Shown: one piece after another, positions 25,546 to 33,135 of the stretch
How positions within the stretch are numbered: position 1 is the stretch's first letter
Layout: each line of letters starts with the position of its first letter
Notes under the pieces: generated by a model
Told to the model about the DNA's origin: nothing
Seen by the model: only the letters and a program-made list of their open reading frames with translations
Databases searched by the model: none
Program-made: the position numbers and the translations under genes
Assembly (NCBI RefSeq): GCF_023333595.1
Contig: NZ_JAIQZM010000001.1
Span: forward strand, 305,100 to 369,099
Direction of reading: 5' to 3'
Length of the DNA stretch: 64,000 bases
Origin: Argonema galeatum A003/A1
Lineage (GTDB): Bacteria > Cyanobacteriota > Cyanobacteriia > Cyanobacteriales > Aerosakkonemataceae

Positions 25546-27708
25546 TTAGCCTTGTTTAACTGCTTTCATCGATAAGCTGATTCGTTTCAATTTTTCATTT
25601 ATTTCTAGCACCTGCACTTTCACAACTTGTCCCACTTTGACAATATCTTTTGGATCTTGAATGAATCGATCGGCTAATTGGGAAATATGCACCAAACCAT
25701 CCTGATGCACGCCGATATCGACAAACGCGCCAAAGTTAGCTACATTCGTGACAATACCTTCTAACTCTATGCCAATTTTGAGGTCTGTTATTTCCTTAAT
25801 TCCTTCTTTGAAGGTAGCATATTTGAATTCAGCACGTGGATCTCTTCCCGGCTTTTCCAGTTCTGAAATGATATCGCGGAGTGTTGGTATACCAACGGTA
25901 TCTGTGACATATTTCTTTAGGTCGATCGCCTTGATTTTTTCAGGAATTTGTGTTATTTGAGTCAAGGGTATATTGAGATCTGATGCGATCGCCTCCACTA
26001 CGCCATAACTTTCAGGATGGACGGCGGTGTTATCCAAGGGGTTATCGCCACCGCGAATCCGCAAGAAACCAGCCGCTTGTTCAAATGCTTTCGGCCCTAA
26101 TTTTGGCACTTTCATTAGTTCGCGACGATTTTTGAACGCGCCATTTTCGTTGCGATAGGTAACGATATTTTTGGCAACGGTTGGCGTCATCCCAGAAACG
26201 AAAGTCAGCAGTTCTTTGGATGCCATATTTAAGTCTACGCCGACATAGTTGACGCAGCTTTCAACTGTTTCATCCAACTTTTTCTTGAGCAACTTTTGAT
26301 CGACATCGTGCTGATATTGTCCGACGCCGATCGACTTTGGATCTATCTTCACCAGTTCGGCTAAGGGGTCTTGCAAACGGCGACCGATGCTGATAGCGCC
26401 GCGCACGGTAATATCGAGATCGGGAAATTCTGCGATCGCAACATCAGAAGCCGAATAAATCGATGCACCAGACTCGTTCACCATCACTTTAATCGGTTGG
26501 CGATCGATCGTCGTCAAAACTTCCGAGACAAACTCATCTGTCTCGCGGGAAGCTGTACCGTTCCCAATGGCGATCAGCTGGATATTGTACTTTTCAATCA
26601 GCTTTTTGACCGTGTTAGCAGCCTGAGTGCGCTGTGCGGCGGCTTGATGTGGGAAAATAGCGTGGTATTCCAAAAATTTCCCAGTTTCCGAAAGCACAGA
26701 AACTTTGCAACCACTGCGAAATCCTGGATCGATCGCCAATGTCGGCTTCATCCCCGCAGGAGAAGACAGTAACAACTCGCGCAGATTGGTTTCAAACGTC
26801 TTGATTGATTCCAGATCGGCGTAAGTGTTTCTATCAGTACGCACTTCTGTAATTAGAGAAGTTTTGATCAGACGGTTAAACCCATCTTTGAGCATTTCTT
26901 GGTAGAACTGTCGCACTGCTGGCACCTTCGTCTTAATTTCCTGCGACTCCAGATAAGACAACACAAATGATTCATCGAAGGAGACATCCAAATTCAGGAT
27001 TCCTTCATTTTCACCTCGGAGTAATGCGAGCAAATTATGCGGCGCAATATTTTTGACCCGAATCTGATAATTCCGATACATCTCAAACTTAGTGCTTCCT
27101 TCGGGATGCTCATCTTTAATGCGCGAGACGAATTCGCCTTCATCCATCAGATATTCGCGCAGATAAATACGCAATTCTGCTTTTTCTGATACTTCTTCTG
27201 CTAAAATATCGGCAGCACCTTTGAGAGCCTCTTCGGCAGTTTTGACATCTTTTTCTTCGGAAATGTATTTGGCCGCTTCTTCTTCCAAAGATACAGGTTT
27301 CCCATTGCGAGCGTTCAAGGATTTGATGAATTGTGCCAGCGGTTCTAAACCTTTTTCTCTAGCAATGGTTGCGCGGGTGCGCCGTTTCGGTCTGTAGGGA
27401 AGATATAAATCTTCAATTTCGTTTTTCTGTAAGCAGTATTCGATTTTGGCTTTGAGTTCGTCGGTGAGTTTGCCTTGGGACGATATTGCATCCAAAATCG
27501 TCTTCTTCCGTTCTTCCAGTTCGGTCAGATAGGTATATTTATCAGAAATGTTCCGAAGTTGGATTTCGTCAAGTCCGCCGGTACGCTCTTTGCGGTAGCG
27601 TGCGATAAAGGGAATGGTAGCACCCTCAGCGAAAAGTTCGAGTGCGTTGTTGACTTGCGTGGTATTGACGGCAAGTTCTTGTGCGAGGAGTTGAGGGATA
27701 TTGAGCAT
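25546..27708 (-). CDS. tex: Tex-family RNA-binding transcription accessory protein
   Basis: A 720-residue protein of usual Tex length. The N-terminal helical region has IPFIARYRKERTGGLDEIQLR. A YqgF/RuvC-like domain follows (LAIDPGFRSGCKVSVL near residue 326), then helix-hairpin-helix segments (ASKELLTFVSGMTPTVAKNIV and FKNRRELMKVPKLGPKAFEQAAGFLRI) and a C-terminal S1 RNA-binding domain (GIELEGIVTNVANFGAFVDIGVHQDGLVHISQL). Tex binds nucleic acid and influences transcription and stress tolerance. The start is ATG at 27708; the gene is divergent from the KGK-domain gene. Confidence 0.96.
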   Translation of the reverse strand: MLNIPQLLAQELAVNTTQVNNALELFAEGATIPFIARYRKERTGGLDEIQLRNISDKYTYLTELEERKKTILDAISSQGKLTDELKAKIEYCLQKNEIEDLYLPYRPKRRTRATIAREKGLEPLAQFIKSLNARNGKPVSLEEEAAKYISEEKDVKTAEEALKGAADILAEEVSEKAELRIYLREYLMDEGEFVSRIKDEHPEGSTKFEMYRNYQIRVKNIAPHNLLALLRGENEGILNLDVSFDESFVLSYLESQEIKTKVPAVRQFYQEMLKDGFNRLIKTSLITEVRTDRNTYADLESIKTFETNLRELLLSSPAGMKPTLAIDPGFRSGCKVSVLSETGKFLEYHAIFPHQAAAQRTQAANTVKKLIEKYNIQLIAIGNGTASRETDEFVSEVLTTIDRQPIKVMVNESGASIYSASDVAIAEFPDLDITVRGAISIGRRLQDPLAELVKIDPKSIGVGQYQHDVDQKLLKKKLDETVESCVNYVGVDLNMASKELLTFVSGMTPTVAKNIVTYRNENGAFKNRRELMKVPKLGPKAFEQAAGFLRIRGGDNPLDNTAVHPESYGVVEAIASDLNIPLTQITQIPEKIKAIDLKKYVTDTVGIPTLRDIISELEKPGRDPRAEFKYATFKEGIKEITDLKIGIELEGIVTNVANFGAFVDIGVHQDGLVHISQLADRFIQDPKDIVKVGQVVKVQVLEINEKLKRISLSMKAVKQG

Positions 27709-27785
27709 TTGTTCTGGACGTTAGCGATCGCTAGTATATTGGTAAGATGGACAATGCCCACTATACTTATATTACTCTTTACATT

Positions 27786-28220
27786 ATGAATGATAGCTTC
27801 AAATCGTTGGACTGCGATGAGGATGTGTTGTTATTTAATCAAGATGCGTACACGGTGGCTAGATTTAGGGAGTTGGTGGAACGGAATATTGGAGATAACT
27901 TTGGGCATCGAATGAACCAACAATCAAGCGACAGAGTTATTGATATTTTATCTTGCTTAAAGATTCCTACCAATAACCCAAACACATTTATTAAATTTAC
28001 CAATATTAATTGGATCTCTGACCGTGAAGGAATAAATTGTAAATTCCTAAGAATGGGTGCTAAAAGTTGGCAAGAAGGAAAACTGAGAATTCAGGCTGAT
28101 ATAGGTTTTGACAATAAGGGAGGAATTAAAATTCAGTTTGTTGTAGAGTTTTGTCCTGATGAACCTCTTGAACCAGAATCACCTCTAGAAGATCTTCGCA
28201 AGTTGCTCCAAGATGGTTAG
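27786..28220 (+). CDS. KGK domain-containing protein
   Basis: The frame opens at 27747, but the second ATG at 27786 (MNDSFKSLDCDEDVLLF) fits the family better, giving 144 residues. It shows the KGK-family layout: an N-terminal LDCDEDVLLFN, a middle GINCKFLRMGAKSWQEGKLRIQ (KGK-like motif, here QEGK), and a short acidic/proline tail. KGK proteins occur almost only in cyanobacteria and have no known function. The gene begins the accessory region and is followed by a convergent Uma2 gene. Confidence 0.7.
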   Translation: MNDSFKSLDCDEDVLLFNQDAYTVARFRELVERNIGDNFGHRMNQQSSDRVIDILSCLKIPTNNPNTFIKFTNINWISDREGINCKFLRMGAKSWQEGKLRIQADIGFDNKGGIKIQFVVEFCPDEPLEPESPLEDLRKLLQDG

Positions 28221-28263
28221 AGTCATTTTAACAAAATTGTGAGGAGCGATCGCTCTTTTTCTT

Positions 28264-28848
28264 CTAACCCGAAATTCCAGAAAACACTTTAGATAAATCG
28301 AGTGACAAATCAGGAAAGTAGGGTAATGCGAATGTTTGATTTGGCAATATAATCTGCTTCATCCTGTAGCCGAAACTTCCTTGCAATTCTTGATAAGGTT
28401 GGCTGTAAGCTTCTAAGTGATTTTTAACTAAATTAAATATCCAGTAGTCAGAAATACCCCCCTCGGCATAAAGGGGTATTTTCACATCTTGGTCATATTT
28501 TAGTGTGGAGTCAGAAATTTCAATTACCAGCAGAATATCTGATGGATTAGGATGAGCAGATAAGTAATTATCATCCCGTAGCCTGACAATCGCAAAATCT
28601 GGTTCAGGTTCGCTGTTTGATGCTAAAACAATGGGATCTTGGCATCGTAGCTTGGCTCGACCCGCTACCAGTCCTGCTAGTTCTTCTAGTAAATTGCTGC
28701 AACAAGTTGTATGAAGTGTCCCTTTTGCCGCCATTTGGATAATTTCTCCCTTGATTAATTCAACTCGTTCATTTTCAGTGAAGAATCCCAGTTCTGCTAG
28801 ACGGTGATATTCCTCAATGGTAAAGCGTTTGGAAGTGGTAAGAGTCAT
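28264..28848 (-). CDS. Uma2 family (DUF820) PD-(D/E)XK nuclease-like protein
   Basis: A 194-residue protein with the full set of Uma2 marks: RFTIEEYHRLAELGFF, RVELIKGEIIQM, EPEPDFAIV (metal-binding Asp), DILLVIEISDST (Glu), YDQDVKIPLYAEGGISDYWIF (Lys and downstream helix) and FPDLSLDLSKVF. It is clearly paralogous to the protein at 40733-41320. Uma2 proteins have the restriction-endonuclease fold; activity and role in cyanobacteria are unknown, and they often occur in dozens of copies. Confidence 0.9.
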   Translation of the reverse strand: MTLTTSKRFTIEEYHRLAELGFFTENERVELIKGEIIQMAAKGTLHTTCCSNLLEELAGLVAGRAKLRCQDPIVLASNSEPEPDFAIVRLRDDNYLSAHPNPSDILLVIEISDSTLKYDQDVKIPLYAEGGISDYWIFNLVKNHLEAYSQPYQELQGSFGYRMKQIILPNQTFALPYFPDLSLDLSKVFSGISG

Positions 28849-29111
28849 AGCAGTATTTTTATCCAGCTAGCCTGTTTAGATATTATATCGCTGCCAGTCG
28901 GATGAAGTACAGGCTATGTGGAGAGATCCCCGACTTCGCAGGAGTTGTCGGGAATCTCTGTACCTCACTCACCCGAAAAGCGCTGTATATCCCTGACAAG
29001 GCGATCGGACCCTCTACCAGAAACCCGGTTTCTGCACCCACTTTGACTCGCCAAACGCGATTCACATTCTTTAACATATTTGCCTAATTAACTAACTGAG
29101 CGCTAATCTAT
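28849..29111. other. Spacer with a GAAACCCGGTTTC palindrome
   Basis: No gene accepted; short open frames on both strands here overlap one another. CAGAAACCCGGTTTCTG at 29018-29034 is a copy of a palindrome family also found at 37775-37807, 41339-41371 and, as a half copy, 59911. Confidence 0.5.
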
Positions 29112-31430
29112 GTGACTAAGAGTGCGAATTCAGTTTGGGATAAGACTATGGATAGTTTAGATTCTCCATCCCCAGATGCGCGATCGGCTGAGTTACAAGT
29201 TTTGGGTGCTGAATGTGACAAGACAGTTCAGATAATATCCCGACTACAAGAACCTGGAATCCTTGAAAATTGTTGTCAAGGAAGTCAAGTAGGTAAAAAA
29301 TTACCCAACGCTTTATACGTACATATTTCTGCGATCGCAAAACTCGACCCCATGCTACGCCTCCACTACGAGAGATTTTCCCAGATTATCGCCACCGGAA
29401 TGGATGGCGCAAATATAATCAAATTCCACACAACTGAGCCAAAAATCTCCTATCTTTTCTATCCCGATTTCGACACAGATCCCCATCCCACCTTACGCGC
29501 CAGCGTCCAAATTGACCTGCAAAACTCTTGTGGGACAGACCTGCAAAACTCTTGTGGGACAGACCTGCAAAACTCTTGTGGGACAGACCTGCAAAACTCT
29601 TGTGGGACAGGCGTCTCGCCTGTCATCAGCTACCGCGATTATTCTAATGCTGAAAATCCTCCCATTCTCCACCGCAAAGAAACTTTTGTCACTCCCGACT
29701 ATCCCCAATACGCAGAATTTGACCAACTCACCCGCCAAGAAGAAAAATTAGGACTTCTCAACCACACCAGTGTAATTGGAACTCGTAAAGGTTGGTTGCA
29801 ATGTTTAGAAAATGAAGGTGTTGAAATCCAAGGTCATCGTGTCGTTCGAGCCACCGAGAAAGGAGGGGGAGAGTGGGAGAGTGGGGGAGTGGGAGAAAAG
29901 GAAAGCAACCCTAATTACCAATTATCAATTCCTAAAATAGAACGCCACAGAGCCGCAATTGTTCGCAGCGATTTTTCGCGTCCGGTGCGTCTCGCTTTGG
30001 AAGCTAACTTATTGAATGATAACACAACTTTTTTTGATTATGGTTGCGGTCACGGTGGTGATGTTACTCGCCTTACCGAACGCGGTTACACCTGTAGTGG
30101 ATGGGACCCTTATTACTTCCCAAATAATCCTCACAACTCTGCTGATATTGTCAATATTGGCTATGTAATTAATGTTATAGAATTTATCGATGAACGGAGA
30201 GAAGCTTTACAAACAGCTTGGGAACTTACCAGTCAAGTTTTACTCGTTTCCGCACAGGTCTTGATTGATGATGAAAAGCAAGGTCAAATTGCTTACGGTG
30301 ATGGCGCGATCACTCGTCACAATACTTTTCAGAAATATTACGAACAAGAAGAACTAAAAATTTATATTGACCAAGTGCTTGGTGTTGATTCTATTCCGAT
30401 CGCTTTGGGAATTTACTTTGTTTTTCGAGATGAAACCAAAGCTCAAAACTTTCGTGCTTACCGCTGTCGATCGCGTCTTTATACTCCTAAAATACTCACT
30501 GCATTTAAGCATTTTGAAGATTATAAAGATTTGCTAGCATCTTTGATGGCTTTCGTTACGGAACGGGGTCGTCTTCCCGTACCGGGAGAGTTAGCATCGG
30601 AGGCGGAGATCAAATTTGAATTTGGGAAAATAAGTCGAGCTTTTCAGGTAATTTTACAAGCTACTGACCAAGAAGAATGGGATGAAATAACGGAAAAACG
30701 CCGTTCGGATTTACTACTTTACCTTGCTTTGGGTAAATTTAGCGATCGGCCCAAGTTTCGCTACCTAGCACCTGCCGTTAAACAGGATATTAAAGCGTTT
30801 TTTGGTAATTATAACTTAGCTTGCCAAATCAGCGATCGCATCTTATTTAGCTTAGGCGATCTGAGTATAATTGCCAAATGCTGCGAAGAAAGTGCGATCG
30901 GTCACAAACGACCAAATGCTTTGTATATTCACGTTTCTGCTTTATCTCAACTCGATTATCGATTGAGAATTTATGAAGGTTGCGCCAGCAAAACGATCGG
31001 TCGCATGGATGGCGCAACTTTAATCAAATTTCACACCAACAAACCAAAGATATCTTATTTATTTTATCCATATTTTGATACAGAGCCTCATCCTGTATTA
31101 TATACAAGTATGCACATCGATCTCAGAGATTTGCACGTTACTTATCGGGATTATGAAGATTTTAAAGATCCCCCAGTTTGGCATCGCAAAGAAACTGTTG
31201 TCACACCCAACTATCCGGGTTATGATAAGTTTGCCAAACTCAGCCAGCAAGAAGAAAACAGGGGACTGTTTGACGATTGGAATGCGATCAAAACTATTAA
31301 AGGTTGGCAACGCTGTTTAGAGGAACATTGTGCAGAAATACGCAATTATCATTTATACTGGCGAAAAGATGCCGATCCCTACCGGATAAAGTTAGTGCGA
31401 TCGGCAATCAGAGCAAGGAAAAAGAAGTAA
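29112..31430 (+). CDS. DNA phosphorothioation-associated putative methyltransferase with duplicated flanking domains and repeat inserts
   Basis: A 772-residue protein. The middle (about 276-460) matches the putative methyltransferase associated with dnd genes: IERHRAAIVRSDF, FFDYGCGHGGDVTRL (SAM-binding motif, 307-321), GWDPYYFPN, NIGYVINVIE. It is flanked by two copies of one domain: 61-243 and 599-750 share PNALYVHISA/PNALYIHVSA, MDGA.(I/L)IKFHT, PKISYLFYP.FDT, and HRKET.VTP. The first copy holds four tandem DLQNSCGT units (about 136-167), and a Gly/Glu-rich stretch follows it (251-265); both are encoded by repeat DNA. The start is GTG 29112 or ATG 29148. No dndBCDE genes are in the window. 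It is followed by xisH and xisI. Confidence 0.85.
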   Translation: MTKSANSVWDKTMDSLDSPSPDARSAELQVLGAECDKTVQIISRLQEPGILENCCQGSQVGKKLPNALYVHISAIAKLDPMLRLHYERFSQIIATGMDGANIIKFHTTEPKISYLFYPDFDTDPHPTLRASVQIDLQNSCGTDLQNSCGTDLQNSCGTDLQNSCGTGVSPVISYRDYSNAENPPILHRKETFVTPDYPQYAEFDQLTRQEEKLGLLNHTSVIGTRKGWLQCLENEGVEIQGHRVVRATEKGGGEWESGGVGEKESNPNYQLSIPKIERHRAAIVRSDFSRPVRLALEANLLNDNTTFFDYGCGHGGDVTRLTERGYTCSGWDPYYFPNNPHNSADIVNIGYVINVIEFIDERREALQTAWELTSQVLLVSAQVLIDDEKQGQIAYGDGAITRHNTFQKYYEQEELKIYIDQVLGVDSIPIALGIYFVFRDETKAQNFRAYRCRSRLYTPKILTAFKHFEDYKDLLASLMAFVTERGRLPVPGELASEAEIKFEFGKISRAFQVILQATDQEEWDEITEKRRSDLLLYLALGKFSDRPKFRYLAPAVKQDIKAFFGNYNLACQISDRILFSLGDLSIIAKCCEESAIGHKRPNALYIHVSALSQLDYRLRIYEGCASKTIGRMDGATLIKFHTNKPKISYLFYPYFDTEPHPVLYTSMHIDLRDLHVTYRDYEDFKDPPVWHRKETVVTPNYPGYDKFAKLSQQEENRGLFDDWNAIKTIKGWQRCLEEHCAEIRNYHLYWRKDADPYRIKLVRSAIRARKKK
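29518..29630. repeat. Four tandem 24-bp repeats inside a gene
   Basis: Four exact copies of a 24-base unit (GACCTGCAAAACTCTTGTGG plus GACA), then CAGGCGTCTCGCCTGTC, a short palindrome. Being 24 bases long, each copy adds eight residues without changing frame. The final GTGGGACAGGCGTCTCGCCTGTC segment resembles a dispersed cyanobacterial repeat known to me from intergenic regions. Confidence 0.9.
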
Positions 31431-31508
31431 TGAATAGCGAGCGCAAATTTAGATTTGCTAATTTTAATTTGATGAGATATAATCTAATCAGAAAAGATAC
31501 GATAAAAT

Positions 31509-31928
31509 ATGTCAGCTAAAGATCGATTTCATGATGTAGCCAAAAAAGCTTTACAAAAAGATAATTGGCAAATTACCCACGATCTTTTAACGCTACAAGT
31601 AGACGGTCTTACTGATATGTATGTCGATCTGGGTGCGGAAAAAATTATTGCCGCTCAGAAAGACAGCAAAAAAATAGCTGTTGAAATAAAGAGCTTTTTG
31701 AGCGCATCTACGATTTTTGAATTTCATACTGCGATCGGACAGTATATTAATTATCGCTATGCTTTACAAGAACGAGAACCAGAACGAGTTTTGTATTTAG
31801 CAGTTCCTCTCAATACTTACAATAACTTTTTTAGCAGATCGTTTATTCAATCCGTAATTCAACGCAGTCAAGTTTACCTCATTGTTTACGACCCCAAAAA
31901 GGAGGAAATAGTCCAATGGCAGACTTAG
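31509..31928 (+). CDS. xisH: XisH family protein
   Basis: A 139-residue protein with the XisH pattern: MSAKDRFHDVAKKALQKDNW, LYVDLGAEKIIAA-like YVDLGAEKIIAAQKD, IAVEIKSFLSASTIFEFHTAIGQYINYRYAL, and VYDPKKEEIVQWQ at the end. XisH has a PD-(D/E)XK endonuclease-like fold; the Asp in VDLG and E-x-K in VEIK are the expected active-site residues. It was named for a role in controlling fdxN-element excision in Anabaena, where XisF is the recombinase. No recombinase is near here. Its 3' end overlaps xisI by 13 bases. Confidence 0.93.
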   Translation: MSAKDRFHDVAKKALQKDNWQITHDLLTLQVDGLTDMYVDLGAEKIIAAQKDSKKIAVEIKSFLSASTIFEFHTAIGQYINYRYALQEREPERVLYLAVPLNTYNNFFSRSFIQSVIQRSQVYLIVYDPKKEEIVQWQT

Positions 31929-32254
31929 AAAAATATCGTCAATCTATCCAGAAAGTCTTGACAGAATATGCCAAAAAACGAAGTTCAGTTAATGAAAAAT
32001 TTGAAGCTAAAACTATTTTTGATAAAGAACAAGACCGCTATCAGTTAATTTTCATCGGCTGGCGTAACGAAAATCGAATCTTTGGGCCTGTACTGCATTT
32101 TGAGATCGAGAATGAAAAGATTTGGATTCAGTGGAATCGGACAGAAGAAGATGTCGCCGATGAACTCGTGAAAATGGGAGTCCTCAAAGAAGATATCGTA
32201 CTTGGATTTCAACCCCCGTATATGCGACAATATACGGAATATGCCGTAGGATGA
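31916..32254 (+). CDS. xisI: XisI family protein
   Basis: A 112-residue protein starting inside the end of xisH (GGAGGAAATAGTCCAATG provides a strong ribosome-binding site), so the two are translationally coupled. XisI marks: LEKYRQSIQKVLTEYAKK, DRYQLIFIGW, ILHFEIENEKIWIQWNRTE-like VLHFEIENEKIWIQWNRTE, and IVLGFQPPYMRQYTEYAVG at the end. XisI pairs with XisH in excision control of the fdxN element and in many cyanobacteria occurs as a free-standing pair. The small partner of a nuclease-fold protein in a tight overlapping pair recalls toxin-antitoxin organisation, but that is inference. Confidence 0.93.
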   Translation: MADLEKYRQSIQKVLTEYAKKRSSVNEKFEAKTIFDKEQDRYQLIFIGWRNENRIFGPVLHFEIENEKIWIQWNRTEEDVADELVKMGVLKEDIVLGFQPPYMRQYTEYAVG

Positions 32255-32320
32255 GTAAGTAAAGACAGAAAACTTGGGGATTTGCCGATCGCTCTGGAGT
32301 AAGCTACGTCCCGTTAAAAT

Positions 32321-32926
32321 ATGACCTACACCCCACCCAAACTACTTAACTTTGAGGAGTTTATCGCCCAATATGGGGATAATACACGCTATGAACTAAT
32401 TGACGGAGAACTCAGAGATATGGAACCTACTGGTCCTCACGAAGCTGTTGCCGGGAGTATTGCTGGTAGAATCTATGTCGAAATTTTTCGGGCTAATTTC
32501 AACTGGTTAGTACCAAAAACTTGTTTGATAAAACCACTATCCGCTCAAGCCACAGCGCTGCGTCCTGACGTAATTGTTTTAGATAAAGCCGAACTTACTC
32601 AAGAACCACTTTGGCAAAAAGAACCAGTAATTTGTAACGGTAGTACCATTAAGCTTGTTGCTGAAGTAGTCAGCAACAATTGGCAAGATGATTATGCAAG
32701 AAAAGTGGAAGAATACGCTTATTTGAATATCCTAGAATATTGGATTGTGGACTTTCGTGGCTTGGGTGGTATGCAATTTATCGGCAATCCAAAGCAACCT
32801 ACTTTCACAATCTATCAGTTAGTGAATGGTGCGTACCAGCAACAACAATATCGCTTGGGAGATCCTATCTCTTCTTACCTGTTTCCCAATTTACAACTGA
32901 GACTCGACGACATTATGCCGACCTGA
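32321..32926 (+). CDS. Uma2 family (DUF820) PD-(D/E)XK nuclease-like protein
   Basis: A 201-residue protein: FEEFIAQYGDNTRYELIDGELRDME, ALRPDVIVLD (Asp), IKLVAEVVSNNWQDDYARKVEEYAYLNILEYWIVD (Glu, Lys and helix) and YLFPNLQLRLDDIM at the C-terminus. This is the usual Uma2 layout but a different subfamily from 28264-28848. It follows xisI by 66 bases on the same strand. Confidence 0.9.
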   Translation: MTYTPPKLLNFEEFIAQYGDNTRYELIDGELRDMEPTGPHEAVAGSIAGRIYVEIFRANFNWLVPKTCLIKPLSAQATALRPDVIVLDKAELTQEPLWQKEPVICNGSTIKLVAEVVSNNWQDDYARKVEEYAYLNILEYWIVDFRGLGGMQFIGNPKQPTFTIYQLVNGAYQQQQYRLGDPISSYLFPNLQLRLDDIMPT

Positions 32927-32943
32927 AACTCTAGTATCTCAAG

Positions 32944-32995
32944 TTGCTAGTTACTTGCATTCTAGGTATGTTGTTGCGCTTTAGGGCTCTTATAC
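32944..32995. repeat. GCGCTTTAGCGC element, half copy B
   Basis: CAAGTTGCTAGTTACTTGCA followed by TCTAGGTATGTTGTTGCGCT and TTAGGGCTCTTATACC. Only the left arm of the hairpin family is present, with the same leader sequence (AGTTGCTAGTTACTTGC) as copies C and D. Confidence 0.7.
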
Positions 32996-33069
32996 CAGAT
33001 TGGCCTAGAGTCCAAAATTCCCCTTTGGGTGATTGACAAACCAAAAAGAGTACAATAGATGCTGAGGGT

Positions 33070-33093
33070 GCTAATGCGGTTTCCCGCATTAGC
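33070..33093. promoter_or_regulatory. Hairpin upstream of the TpsA-like gene
   Basis: GCTAATGCGG-tttc-CCGCATTAGC: a perfect 10-bp stem with a 4-base loop, 43 bases before the start codon. It could be in the leader RNA or an operator; no U-tract follows. Confidence 0.4.
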
Positions 33094-33135
33094 GCTCAAT
33101 TTCAGTGCTTTTGGTGAGGTTAAACTTCAAAAAAG

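Noticed and set aside
28883-29087. Short ORFs on both strands in the spacer before the methyltransferase gene
   Set aside because: Mirror-image frames over a palindromic repeat, with no domain and no good start.
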